The notes: generated by a model from the sequence alone, not told the origin. 64,000 nucleotides of DNA from Roseiarcus sp963806935 (GCA_963806935.1 CAWEAT010000031.1:1-64000), one strand, 5' to 3'. Shown: positions 38,385 to 45,967, counted from the stretch's first letter. Made by a program: numbers and translations.

Positions 38385-39383
38385 ATGGCCCCGCCGCGTC
38401 CGTATTGGAAGGGTTATCTCAAGCTTTCGCTCGTTTCCTGCCCGATCGCGCTCTACACCGCGACGTCGTCGGGCGAGCGCGTCGCTTTCCGGCAGATCAA
38501 CAAGAAGACCGGCAACCGCCTGCGCCAGCAACTGGTCGACGAACAGACCGGCCAGCCGATCGATCCGGACGACAAGGGTCGCGGCTACGAAGTCGACAAG
38601 GGCGTCTATCTCAAGGTCGAGGACGAGGAGATCGACGCGATCGCGATCGAGAGCAGCCATACGATCGACATCGATTCCTTCGTCCCCAAATCGGAGATCG
38701 ACGAGCGCTATGTCGACAGTCCGTACTATCTGATTCCCGAGAACAAGGTCGCCCTCGAGGCGTTCGCGGTCATCCGCGACGCCATGCAGGACAAGGGCAT
38801 GGTCGCATTGGGCCGGGTGGTCCTGTCGAAGCGCGAGCGCGTCATCATGCTCCAGCCAAGGGGCAAGGGCCTGCTCGGGACGACGCTCAGATACCCCTAC
38901 GAGGTTCGCGACGAAGAGATCTATTTCGGCGACATCGCCGACGTCAAGATTCCAAAAGATATGCTGGCGCTTGCCGAGCATATCCTCGAGACCAAGGCCG
39001 CCAAATTCGACGCCTCGCAGTTCCATGATCGCTACGAAGAGGCGATCGTCGCCATGCTCAACGAGAAGAAAGCGGGCATGCCGATTACGAAGCAGCGCGA
39101 GCTGCCGAGGATCGTCGCCGGCACCGATCTCATGGCGGCGCTGCGCCAGAGCATCGAGCGGGCGAAGGAAGCGCAGCCGAAGCCGGCGGCGGCCTCCAAG
39201 CCCGCCCCAGCGACGCAGCCGGCAGCGGCGGCGAAGCCTGCCGCGGCCTCCAAGGGCAAGAAGGCGGCGAACCGCAACCTGGATCAGCGCGAGATGCTGC
39301 TGCCGATCGCCGGCGGCGCGCCCACGAAAGCGGCCGAGGAAAAACAACCCGCGAAGCCCGGCGCGAGGAAAAAGGCTGGATAG
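38385..39383 (+). CDS. ku: Non-homologous end joining protein Ku
   Basis: Homodimeric ring that binds DNA double-strand ends and recruits LigD. 332 residues. The N-terminus RPYWKGYLKLSLVSCPIALY and the core LRYPYEVRDEEIYF are Ku hallmarks. The tail from about residue 265 is a low-complexity Lys/Ala/Pro extension (PKPAAASKPAPATQPAAAAK), a type known in many rhizobial Ku proteins where it tunes DNA binding. The ribosome site TAGGAG precedes the ATG. No ligD is in the window. The EcfG-type promoter upstream points to stress or stationary-phase expression, as known for Ku genes in rhizobia. Confidence 0.95.
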   Translation: MAPPRPYWKGYLKLSLVSCPIALYTATSSGERVAFRQINKKTGNRLRQQLVDEQTGQPIDPDDKGRGYEVDKGVYLKVEDEEIDAIAIESSHTIDIDSFVPKSEIDERYVDSPYYLIPENKVALEAFAVIRDAMQDKGMVALGRVVLSKRERVIMLQPRGKGLLGTTLRYPYEVRDEEIYFGDIADVKIPKDMLALAEHILETKAAKFDASQFHDRYEEAIVAMLNEKKAGMPITKQRELPRIVAGTDLMAALRQSIERAKEAQPKPAAASKPAPATQPAAAAKPAAASKGKKAANRNLDQREMLLPIAGGAPTKAAEEKQPAKPGARKKAG

Positions 39384-39425
39384 AGCGCATCGCGCGCGCG
39401 TGGATTTTCTGATCCGTTACCGCGG

Positions 39426-39514
39426 CCTGTCATTCGCTGTCATGCCCGCGAACGCGGGCATCCAGGCGAGGCTCCAGCGCAACTCTGGATTACCACTTGC
39501 GCGGGAATGACAGG
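39426..39514. repeat. REP-like intergenic palindrome (CCCGCGAACGCGGG type)
   Basis: About 89 bases with terminal inverted ends (CCTGTCATTC at 39426-39435 and GAATGACAGG at 39505-39514), an inner perfect palindrome CCCGCGAACGCGGG, and CATCCAG/CTGGAT arms. This layout is a common dispersed intergenic element in Rhizobiales. It lies downstream of ku, between convergent genes. Confidence 0.75.
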
Positions 39515-39545
39515 ACCCAGTCCTGCTTCCAACATACCTTGTTGG

Positions 39546-39824
39546 CTATTCGTCGTCCTGGTCGGGAACGTCGAGGTGGCCGTCGGCGGCGCGTTGTTCC
39601 CAACCCGGGTTTCCCAGCGCCGAGTCGACCGGCATATCGTTGCGGCGCTTCGCCTCGTCGATCTTGGTCTTCAAGTCGTCCGCAGCCTTGCGCAACTCGG
39701 GCAGCGCCCCCTTTCCCGTGTCGAACGGCTCTTTGTCGGACTGGACTTGCGCCTGATTGGCCTTCTCGTCTTCGGCGTTGGGAGGCGACCCGCCGGCGGC
39801 GGGGATGCTGTTGTCCGGCTGCAT
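39546..39824 (-). CDS. Hypothetical protein, charged and likely disordered
   Basis: 92 residues from the ATG at 39824, which follows GAGGA. The sequence (MQPDNSIPAAGGSPPNAEDE...) is hydrophilic, with a central amphipathic helix KAADDLKTKIDEAKRRND and a tail GNPGWEQRAADGHLDVPDQD. No membrane segment or known domain. I recognise no family beyond resemblance to small stress-associated hypotheticals of Rhizobiales. It lies just downstream of csbD and its terminator. Confidence 0.55.
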   Translation of the reverse strand: MQPDNSIPAAGGSPPNAEDEKANQAQVQSDKEPFDTGKGALPELRKAADDLKTKIDEAKRRNDMPVDSALGNPGWEQRAADGHLDVPDQDDE

Positions 39825-39843
39825 TGCGCGCTCCTCGACGGTG

Positions 39844-39875
39844 AAAGAAAAGAGGCCGCCCGGAGGCGGCCTCTT
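39844..39875 (-). terminator. Rho-independent terminator after csbD
   Basis: On the minus strand GAGGCCGCC-TCCG-GGCGGCCTC forms a perfect 9-bp stem with a 4-base loop, followed by TTTTCTTT. It lies about 20 bases after the csbD stop. Confidence 0.85.
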
Positions 39876-39894
39876 CCGAGAACTATATGGATGT

Positions 39895-40077
39895 TTAAGG
39901 CTTGTTGGCCCGCCGCGCTGCGTCCTTGGCGTCGCCGAGCGTTTCATGAGCCGCGCCCTTGGCCTTGTCCACCTTGCCTTCGACCTGCAGTGACGGATCG
40001 TCGGTCATTTTGCCGAAAGCGTCCTTCACGGCGCCCTTGGCCTTGTCGGCCGCGCCCTTGATGTGTTCTTTGTCCAC
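39895..40077 (-). CDS. CsbD family stress protein
   Basis: 60-residue CsbD-like protein, starting with GTG at 40077 behind AAGGAG. The repeats DKAKGAVKDAFGKMTDD and GKVDKAKGAAHETLGDAK are the family signature: short, alanine/lysine-rich, natively flexible, general stress-induced. A longer in-frame start exists at 40170 but would pass through the promoter. A perfect EcfG-type promoter lies about 35 bases upstream and a strong terminator follows, so this is a single-gene stress transcript. Confidence 0.92.
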   Translation of the reverse strand: MDKEHIKGAADKAKGAVKDAFGKMTDDPSLQVEGKVDKAKGAAHETLGDAKDAARRANKP

Positions 40078-40111
40078 GATCTTCTCCTTGCGATTGTGTG
40101 ACCGAAGGACA

Positions 40112-40136
40112 AACGGTTCGGGGCGAGGAAGGTTCC
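40112..40136 (-). promoter_or_regulatory. EcfG promoter of csbD
   Basis: Minus strand GGAAC (40136-40132), 16-base spacer, CGTT (40115-40112). The match to the EcfG consensus is exact, and the predicted transcript starts about 28 bases before the GTG of csbD. Confidence 0.75.
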
Positions 40137-40240
40137 TTTCCCGATCGTCTTCCGTTTTTCGGGAGCTCATCGCGACCTTGAGATCGCGACCTTCTCAAGA
40201 GCGGCCGCTTGCCTGATCGAGCGGGCTTCCCGGGCCGATC

Positions 40241-40265
40241 GGAACAATCTGCCGCCAGTCGCGTT
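40241..40265 (+). promoter_or_regulatory. EcfG promoter of the candidate sRNA
   Basis: GGAAC (40241-40245), 16-base spacer, CGTT (40262-40265), divergent from the csbD promoter about 105 bases away. No coding gene starts before the terminator at 40342-40381, so it most likely drives a non-coding RNA. Confidence 0.65.
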
Positions 40266-40271
40266 TGATCG

Positions 40272-40381
40272 TCTGGCGGCGCGCGGATTTGCCCCCCTGC
40301 CCAAGCGCGCGGATTGCCCCCCTGCCCAAGCGCCCCGATCTGCCCCGCGCTCGAGGTCCACAACTCGCGCGGGGCTTTTTT
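40272..40381 (+). ncRNA. Candidate general-stress sRNA with two C-rich loops
   Basis: About 110 bases between an EcfG-type promoter and a strong intrinsic terminator. It contains no plausible reading frame with a ribosome site. Two near-identical units each carry GGATT(T)GCCCCCCTGCCCAA. The first is flanked by GCGCGC (40279-40284) and GCGCGC (40305-40310), which can pair and expose the C6 stretch in a loop. C-rich loops that bind G-rich ribosome sites are the recognition element of alphaproteobacterial stress sRNAs such as GsrN of Caulobacter and the CUCCUCCC class. The start is predicted from the promoter; family membership is not shown. Confidence 0.55.
40342..40381 (+). terminator. Rho-independent terminator of the candidate sRNA
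   Basis: GCCCCGCGC (40342-40350) pairs perfectly with GCGCGGGGC (40367-40375), followed by six T (40376-40381). Confidence 0.9.
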
Positions 40382-40513
40382 CTGGGGCGGTAAGACGGCT
40401 CGCCGCATCCGTGCTAGGCTGAATGATCGCCGCATTCGACGACTGAGAGCAATCCGCTATCTCCGTATCAAAGAGAACGCGCACTCCCACGGCAATCCAG
40501 GGAGCGCAGACGC

Positions 40514-40714
40514 ATGCGGTGCTTTTTCATGAGAGGCGGGCATATCGCCGCCGTAGAGCTGCTCGAAGTCAATTCAGACCAGGAGGCGGTCGAGAAATGC
40601 AAGGCGCTGTTTGAAGAACGGAAAGCGAAATACGACGGGTTTGAGGTCTGGGACCGCGCCCGCAAAATCGCTGAAGGTCCGCCTCGCGAAGACGACGCGT
40701 ATACGGAAGGATAG
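40514..40714 (+). CDS. Small conserved hypothetical protein
   Basis: 66 residues from ATG 40514, behind GGGAG. It resembles a widespread group of small alphaproteobacterial proteins: two short N-terminal strands (GGHIAAVELLEVNSD), a helix DQEAVEKCKALFEER and the ending GFEVWDRARKIAEGPP, where the F-E-V/L-W motif is the recognisable part. Function unknown. An inner ATG at 40529 is an alternative start. A large antisense frame covers it, but that frame's product is serine/arginine-rich and shadow-like. Confidence 0.6.
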   Translation: MRCFFMRGGHIAAVELLEVNSDQEAVEKCKALFEERKAKYDGFEVWDRARKIAEGPPREDDAYTEG

Positions 40715-40886
40715 GCCCGAGTTGACGCCCGAAAGCGTGAAGTCCGCGGGCAGGGCAAGGACGAAAATACCGGGAGGTTCCATAATGATGTTCGCCGTAT
40801 CGCCGACGCAGCAATCGGGAGCACGTCGTCGGTGACCACGCCGTTCAGTCTGCCCGCCGCGTCGTCAATGGTCTCGCTGTAGCTGA

Positions 40887-41339
40887 TCAGGGCAAGCGCA
40901 CGTTCGCTTTTGAGTCCGAACCTACGGGCTCGACGGCGACGGCGCTGCTCGTCCCGACCAGGTCAAGATTGAGCGTTACGCGCCGGGCGGCCAAACGAGG
41001 CACAATCGACTTGCCTGGCCCCTTGTCAAAACCAATGATGCCGGCCTCGTGCAGTTTTTTGAGCGTGCGCGAGAGATTGGACGCCGCCCGGTGAGTTTGC
41101 GTTGCAAGCTCGCTCATCGAGGTAAAACGCCCTGACGCAATCAGATGCAGCAGCGCGAGGTTTTGTTTGGACAATAGTTTAACCATCGCTTCGGCGGAGA
41201 CTTCGGCGCCAAGCGATTTCGCGGCGGTGACGTCGCTGTCGAACCAACGCTTCGGAGTGGCGGCGGCTACTGCGGGGTTTGCAACGACGCTCTTGGTCCA
41301 CTTCATGAATTCGCCGATTGATCCGGCCTTATAGGTCAT
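40887..41339 (-). CDS. TumA-like antitoxin, HVO_A0114-type HTH protein
   Basis: 150 residues from the ATG at 41339, six bases after AAAGGAAG. The winged helix is recognisable: LLSKQNLALLHLIASGRF, TSMSELATQTHRAASNLSRT and LKKLHEAGIIGFDKG, i.e. an MarR/ArsR-like domain of the HVO_A0114 group, with a C-terminal strand region. Such regulators are the antitoxin half of TumE/TumA modules. It follows the TumE-like gene after 35 bases on the same strand, and would be expected to repress their shared promoter. Confidence 0.72.
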   Translation of the reverse strand: MTYKAGSIGEFMKWTKSVVANPAVAAATPKRWFDSDVTAAKSLGAEVSAEAMVKLLSKQNLALLHLIASGRFTSMSELATQTHRAASNLSRTLKKLHEAGIIGFDKGPGKSIVPRLAARRVTLNLDLVGTSSAVAVEPVGSDSKANVRLP

Positions 41340-41374
41340 TAGGAATCTTCCTTTCATTCATCACCCGTCGGACC

Positions 41375-41701
41375 TCATCCCAAATCCGCCAGGAGCTGCA
41401 TCCCGGTCGTGAAAGTGTAGGGCCGTCCTCGATCTCTTTCGCTTCGATGCCAGTGGTCGTAGGACTTCGACGCCTTCACGAATTGGCCGCCTCGGCGGCC
41501 GGCGGCGTGCGCGTTGTCAAAGCGCACATACGGATCGCCGCCTTTCGGTCGGAATACCAGAGCGTAGCTGATGCCCTTTGGCCGCTCCTCGGTATTCTCC
41601 GTGCGCTCGACCTTAAACTCCACGACGTAGCCGGCGGCAGCTTCGTAGCTTGCTCCATCCAAGGATAGCAGCACCTCAAGCTCTGCATCCTCGTCGTCCA
41701 T
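41375..41701 (-). CDS. TumE-like toxin (DUF6516)
   Basis: 108 residues from the ATG at 41701 (MDDEDAELEVLLSLDGASYE). It carries the DUF6516/TumE outline: an N-terminal strand region around YVVEFKVERTENTEERPKG, then SYALVFRPKGGDPYVRFDNAHA and a histidine-rich SYDHWHRSERDRGRPY. Read with the HTH gene that follows, it forms a toxin-first toxin-antitoxin pair. The mode of action of TumE is thought to be RNA cleavage, but I see no diagnostic active-site motif. An upstream TTG at 41725 is a possible alternative start. Confidence 0.65.
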   Translation of the reverse strand: MDDEDAELEVLLSLDGASYEAAAGYVVEFKVERTENTEERPKGISYALVFRPKGGDPYVRFDNAHAAGRRGGQFVKASKSYDHWHRSERDRGRPYTFTTGMQLLADLG

Positions 41702-41738
41702 AAAATATGCAAGCGATTGCCGCAACCGTCGGAGTCGC

Positions 41739-42176
41739 TCACTCGGCCTCTTTTTCGATCCGCGCCGCGCTCGCCAGAATTTCGGCCAGCCCCGGCGTCC
41801 TCGGCGAAAGCAGGGGAGCGGCCAGGTCGATCCAGTCGGCGCGATCCACTTCGTCGCTTGTTCGCGCTTCGCCCCCCGTCCAGCGGGCGACGAAGGAGGC
41901 GATGACGAAATGGGTCCGAATGCGGTCGCCCTCGCGGGCTATCGCATCCAAATGCCGGTTGAAGCCGATGATTTCGGCGCTGACGCCGACCTCCTCCATA
42001 AGCTCGCGCGCGACCGCTTCAGCCAGGGTCTCGCCGATTTCGACCACGCCGCCGGGAAGACTGAAATGGCCGATGAGCGGCGCCCGCGCCCGCCGGACGA
42101 TCAGAACCCGGCCGTCCCGGAACACCGCCGCCGATACGGCAAGGATCGGGCGGGTTGGGAACAGTCTGTCATTCAT
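41739..42176 (-). CDS. NUDIX hydrolase (ADP-ribose pyrophosphatase-like)
   Basis: 145 residues from the ATG at 42176. The Nudix box GGVVEIGETLAEAVARELM, continuing EEVGV, at about residues 43-65 has all metal-binding glutamates. PILAVSAAVFRDGRVLIVRR is the usual first strand of the fold. The C-terminal part DEVDRADWIDL is the wing that reads the substrate. Several in-frame ATGs upstream (42185, 42215) are alternatives. Substrate probably a nucleoside diphosphate derivative. Confidence 0.88.
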   Translation of the reverse strand: MNDRLFPTRPILAVSAAVFRDGRVLIVRRARAPLIGHFSLPGGVVEIGETLAEAVARELMEEVGVSAEIIGFNRHLDAIAREGDRIRTHFVIASFVARWTGGEARTSDEVDRADWIDLAAPLLSPRTPGLAEILASAARIEKEAE

Positions 42177-42594
42177 CGGGCGCATCGCCCTCGGGCTTGC
42201 CGCGGCCACCGGCAAGCCTTTTGCCCGCGGCGCTCCGCCGGGGACCGTCGAGATTTTGGCGCATTTTCTTTCGGAAAAGCGAAAGTCATGCTACGCTCCA
42301 TTTAGTCGCGATCCATGCTGGAGGGTTTAGTGGAGATGACGGGTTTGCGTCCCCTGGCGCTCGCGGGCGCTTGCCTGGGCTACGCGCGCCGGTTTCGCGA
42401 GGAATTGGCGAGGCGAAACGACCTTCTGCCCACTAGTCGCGATAACCCGTTGAAAAGGCTCGTTTTGGGCAAGGCGATCCAAGGGTATCAAAGCCTTTTC
42501 CTTTGACGGGTTTGGCCGGGCTTCCGGCCGGCTTTGCCCGGCTTGGTTAAATTTCGCCACAATTCGCAGCTGCGAGTCGCATATAACAACGACA
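42177..42594. other. Intergenic region holding a dispersed repeat copy
   Basis: 418 bases between two minus-strand genes. About a quarter is the dispersed repeat at 42438-42555. A 63-codon plus-strand frame at 42315-42506 runs into that repeat and is not accepted as a gene. Confidence 0.5.
42438..42555 (-). repeat. Dispersed intergenic repeat, copy A
   Basis: About 118 bases that, read on the minus strand, align over their whole length with 51130-51248 on the plus strand. Shared blocks include GGCAAAGCCGGCCGGA, AAGGAAAAGGCTT, CCCTTGGATCGCCTT and TTTTCAA-GGTTA. Both copies lie outside genes. Confidence 0.8.
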
Positions 42595-43209
42595 TTACGG
42601 AAAAAGCAGGCGCCTTTCCCATGGCGCACCGGGACTGGGGCGCTTGAACTGAAGCCGTTCGTGCAATCGGGACGGGCGGTCGCGCCAGAACTCGATCTCG
42701 ACCGGCTCCAGCCGATAGCCGCGCCAGTGGTCGGGCCGCGGGATCTCGCCGCCTCCGAACCGCCGTTCGTAGGTCTCGACCGCCGCCTCGAGGGCGGCCC
42801 GCGACGCGAGCGGCCGCGACTGCCGGCTCGCCCAGGCGCCGATCTGGCTCCCCCTCGGCCGGGTGGCGAAATAGGCGTCGCTTTCTTCGCCGGCGAGTTC
42901 GGCCACCGCGCCCCGGAACCGGGCCTGACGGCGGAGCGACTTCCAGTGGAAGAGCCCTGCCGCCCTCGGTTGGGCCTTGAGCTCGCGGCCCTTGGCGCTC
43001 TCGATGTTGGAGTAGAACACAAGACCGCGTGCGTCCGCGCCTTTGCACAAGACCATCCGCGCGTCGGGCAACCCATCGGCGTCGACGGTGGCGAGCGCCA
43101 TCGCCTCCGGATCATTGATCTCGGCGCGCGCGGCTTCCGTGAACCATAGCTCAAAGAGGCCGAAGGGGTCGTTGGCCTCGGTAAAGTCAATGAGGCTCAA
43201 TTCGTTCAA
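42595..43209 (-). CDS. pdxH: Pyridoxine/pyridoxamine 5'-phosphate oxidase
   Basis: FMN-dependent last step of pyridoxal-phosphate synthesis and salvage. With the TTG at 43209 (MNELSLIDFTEANDPFGLFE) it has 204 residues, the family length; the frame is open further upstream but without family sequence. Conserved blocks: EAMALATVDADGLPDARMVL, GLVFYSNIESAKGRELKAQP, FHWKSLRRQARFRG and the C-terminal FWRDRPSRLHERLQF ending in RRLLFP. It is divergent from the J-protein gene, an order seen in other Hyphomicrobiales. Confidence 0.93.
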   Translation of the reverse strand: MNELSLIDFTEANDPFGLFELWFTEAARAEINDPEAMALATVDADGLPDARMVLCKGADARGLVFYSNIESAKGRELKAQPRAAGLFHWKSLRRQARFRGAVAELAGEESDAYFATRPRGSQIGAWASRQSRPLASRAALEAAVETYERRFGGGEIPRPDHWRGYRLEPVEIEFWRDRPSRLHERLQFKRPSPGAPWERRLLFP

Positions 43210-43373
43210 GGGGACGCAACTCCGGCGAAAGGGCGGGAGCCGATCATATCCCGACCCGCGCCCCGTGGCCAACCAGTGCCGCCCTTGCGTGGCGGCGCGC
43301 GAAGGCCCAAATGTGCGAGGGAGACACGGGCTCCCGCGCTTAAATCGAGGCGGGGCCGAGGGATGGGCTCATA

Positions 43374-44315
43374 ATGCGTGATCCTTACGACGTTCTTGGC
43401 GTAGCGAAATCCGCCGGCGCAGCCGAGATCAAATCCGCCTTCCGCAAGCTCGCGAAGAAGTACCACCCCGACCAGAGCAAGGAGCCGAGGGCCAAGGAGC
43501 GCTTCGCCGAAGTCGGCTCGGCCTACGAAATCCTCGGCGACGACAAGAAGCGGAAAGCCTTCGATCGCGGCGAGATCGACGCCGAAGGCAAGCCCAAAGC
43601 GCCGCAGTTCGAGGGGTTCGGTTTCGGGCGCCAGCCCGGAGCGGGCGGCCGGGGCGACTTTCGCAATTTCGGCTTCGACTTCGGCGGCGGCGGGTTTTCG
43701 GCCGAAAGCGGCTCGATCGATCCGGATGTTCTGTCAGAGCTGTTTGGCGCCGGCCGGTCACGCGCGCGCAGTCAGTCGATCCGCGGCGAGGACGTTGGCG
43801 TCTCGGTCGCGGTTCCTTTGGCGACGATCGCGCACGGAGGGTCGATTCGGGTCGCCCTGCCGACGGGCAAGATGCTGGATGTCGCCGTGCCTGCCGGTAT
43901 CGAAGAGGGAAAGTCCATCCGGTTGCGCGGTCAAGGCCACGCGGGCAACCGCGGCGGCGGGCCAGGCGACGTCATCGTGACGATTCGCTACGCCCCCCAT
44001 CCGTTGTTCAAGGTCGAGGGTCGCGACTTGCGACTGGATTTACCCGTTAGCCTCTACGAGGCTATATTGGGCGCACGGGTGCGGGCGCCGACGCTGAGCG
44101 GCGAGGTCGAAATGTCGATCGCTCCGGGGGCTAGCGGCGGCCGAGTGCTTCGGTTGCGCGGCAAGGGCCTTCCCGCCGGCGCCGATCAACCCGCAGGCGA
44201 CTTGTTAGCGACGTTGCGGATCGTTCTGCCGAACGAAGTGGACCCGGAACTGACCGCGTTGATGCGCAAGCTGCGCGATCAAAAGCCCTACGATCCTCGC
44301 TCGGGCATCGTCTGA
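43374..44315 (+). CDS. DnaJ-like co-chaperone (CbpA type)
   Basis: J-domain protein, 313 residues. The J domain spans residues 1-68 with HPD at 31-33, followed by a Gly/Phe-rich linker (FGFDFGGGGF). The C-terminal peptide-binding domains start near residue 130 (VAVPLATIAHGGSIRVALPT, GKSIRLRGQGHAG, and RVLRLRGKGLP). There is no zinc-finger region, so it is CbpA-like and not DnaJ itself. Stimulates DnaK ATPase. Its 3' end overlaps the end of the convergent anti-sigma gene by 28 bases. Confidence 0.92.
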   Translation: MRDPYDVLGVAKSAGAAEIKSAFRKLAKKYHPDQSKEPRAKERFAEVGSAYEILGDDKKRKAFDRGEIDAEGKPKAPQFEGFGFGRQPGAGGRGDFRNFGFDFGGGGFSAESGSIDPDVLSELFGAGRSRARSQSIRGEDVGVSVAVPLATIAHGGSIRVALPTGKMLDVAVPAGIEEGKSIRLRGQGHAGNRGGGPGDVIVTIRYAPHPLFKVEGRDLRLDLPVSLYEAILGARVRAPTLSGEVEMSIAPGASGGRVLRLRGKGLPAGADQPAGDLLATLRIVLPNEVDPELTALMRKLRDQKPYDPRSGIV

Positions 44316-45175
44316 ACGCCGTCGGCCGGCGAATAGAACAAGTCTTGCGCAATCTTCAGCAATGACGGCGCCTCAAGGTCTCCGACCAGCGCAAATCCCT
44401 GGCCGCGCCACGTCCAGATGGCGGCATTGCCGCCATCGGCAGCCAGGAGTTCGGGCGCTCTCGTCGTGGGCGCGTCAAGCGACCGGACGAGCAAGCCCAC
44501 GCGCCTGTCTTGCGAGGCGTAAACGAGAAACGCCGCCGGCGCCCCCGGAAAAGGAGCGATCCTCGCGCCGAGCAGGCGGACGGCCGAAGGCGCGGCGGGG
44601 AGGTAAACTGGGCGAAAGAGACGATCGTTCAGCCACTCTTGCGATTCCGCACGATCGCCGGTCGCAAACTCGACCGGGGCGACGCCCGACCGGACAAAAG
44701 CGCGAAAAGCCGCAACGGCCGCTTCTCCGAGTCCGTTTGCCGGAACAACAGTCGCCGCCGGCGACCAAACGCACCCCAGGCAAACGAAGGCAGCCGCGAG
44801 GATAAGCCGCCATAATGGCAAAGGTCGAAAATCGCTGGCCGCCCCGACGTTCGCAGCGATTCGCGAGGCATCATCGAAGCCAGGCGCCGATGACCGCGAC
44901 GGGAGCTCGCGACCGGGTCTTGCGCCAATGGCCGCCGGCCGCCGGCCCTTGGCCGGAACTTCGTTGTGATGACGAACGATGCTGATCGAGAAAGCTCTCG
45001 GGCCCTCGCTGGCGAAGGCCGATCGAATGGCGCTGTTTTGCGCTCGCCACATCGTCGCGCGATGGGCAAGCGCTGGATCTTCCGCCATCCGCTTTTCGAA
45101 CGCCAAGCGCTGGTCAGGCTCGAGGCAATCGTCGACATAGGAATGCAAATCCGCCAGCCGCGACGCTTCCATCAC
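44288..45175 (-). CDS. Membrane anti-sigma factor
   Basis: 295 residues. The N-terminus (LADLHSYVDDCLEPDQRLAF) is an anti-sigma domain of the RskA/ZAS-like type that holds the partner sigma factor; the zinc-type HxxxCxxC is absent. One transmembrane segment, about residues 120-138 (LWRLILAAAFVCLGCVW), is followed by a periplasmic domain ending in QDLFYSPADG. It starts with an ATGA overlap on the ECF sigma gene, the usual sigma/anti-sigma arrangement. The inducing signal cannot be deduced. Confidence 0.82.
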   Translation of the reverse strand: MMEASRLADLHSYVDDCLEPDQRLAFEKRMAEDPALAHRATMWRAQNSAIRSAFASEGPRAFSISIVRHHNEVPAKGRRPAAIGARPGRELPSRSSAPGFDDASRIAANVGAASDFRPLPLWRLILAAAFVCLGCVWSPAATVVPANGLGEAAVAAFRAFVRSGVAPVEFATGDRAESQEWLNDRLFRPVYLPAAPSAVRLLGARIAPFPGAPAAFLVYASQDRRVGLLVRSLDAPTTRAPELLAADGGNAAIWTWRGQGFALVGDLEAPSLLKIAQDLFYSPADGVQTMPERGS

Positions 45176-45750
45176 TTGACCACTCGCAGATGAGGGATCG
45201 ACGGCGCCGCAACGTCGGCCGTCTCAGCCGCGCTCGGCGACCTAGTCAGCGCGGAGAGGCGTTCGCGGGCCTTGGTCAGCCGGGTCACGAGCGTAGCGAG
45301 CGAGATATCGAGCGCTGAGGCCGCCTCACGGTGGGTGAGATTCGCCAGAACAACAATCAAAAGCGCCTCTCTGAGCTCCAGAGGCAGCGCACGGACGGCA
45401 ACGGACATGTCGATCCCGCTGGACGCCGCTCGGTCGCGAGCGCTTTCTGCACTCTCGTCCCACCCGGCTTCCCCTTCGTCGAAGACCAAGCGACGCGCGT
45501 GGCGGCGATAGAGCCGAACAAACTGGCCGAAGGCGCGCACGCGCGCATCTTCGTGAGCATGCCCTCTGGCGTCACGGGCGGGAGTCGCGTCCACCGCCTC
45601 GAAAGAAGCCTGCCTGAACAGGCGATCCACAAGCGCGGCCGCAGCCGCATGATCGAGCACGAACCGACCGTCTTGGGTCAGGGCCAACCCGAATCGGCGC
45701 AGGTCTGAGAGGTCGGCCAAACTGTCGCTTAACGGCGGCACCACTGACAC
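45172..45750 (-). CDS. ECF-type RNA polymerase sigma factor
   Basis: 192 residues. Region 4 is clear: ALPLELREALLIVVLANLTH, then REAASALDISLATLVTRLTK ARERL, with the helix-turn-helix that reads the -35 element. Region 2 is present but unusual (LRRFGLALTQDGRFVLDHAA) and lacks the acidic D-x-x-Q-E core of standard ECF factors. The gene overlaps the anti-sigma gene downstream. A 12-base perfect palindrome lies about 30 bases upstream. Confidence 0.78.
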   Translation of the reverse strand: MSVVPPLSDSLADLSDLRRFGLALTQDGRFVLDHAAAAALVDRLFRQASFEAVDATPARDARGHAHEDARVRAFGQFVRLYRRHARRLVFDEGEAGWDESAESARDRAASSGIDMSVAVRALPLELREALLIVVLANLTHREAASALDISLATLVTRLTKARERLSALTRSPSAAETADVAAPSIPHLRVVK

Positions 45751-45775
45751 CCGGGAGTTCGTGTGAGCCTCGACA

Positions 45776-45787
45776 AGCGTTAACGCT
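45776..45787. promoter_or_regulatory. Perfect palindrome AGCGTTAACGCT upstream of the ECF sigma gene
   Basis: Twelve-base perfect palindrome in the 217-base divergent region between the sigma gene and fabI. Possible operator. Confidence 0.3.
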
Positions 45788-45840
45788 CGTTGACGATCCT
45801 AGTCAAAAGACGCTCGGGTTCAAGCGCGTGTGCGAGCAAA

Positions 45841-45857
45841 GTCACACATTTTGTGAC
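45841..45857. promoter_or_regulatory. Inverted repeat GTCACA-CATTT-TGTGAC upstream of fabI
   Basis: Perfect 6-base arms around a 5-base spacer, about 110 bases before the fabI start and outside coding DNA. It looks like a dimeric-regulator operator; the arm order differs from the CRP/FNR site. Confidence 0.35.
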
Positions 45858-45967
45858 GATTGACCGAACCCTTGTCCTTCCCATGCGTGTCAGGCGAGGC
45901 TAAGGGATATCCCGCCGCCCACGCGGCGTAATTTTGACCTTCCAATCCGAACCGTAGAGAGGCCTTG

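Noticed and set aside
42315..42506. 63-codon plus-strand frame
   Set aside because: Its second half is the dispersed repeat, and no ribosome site precedes it.
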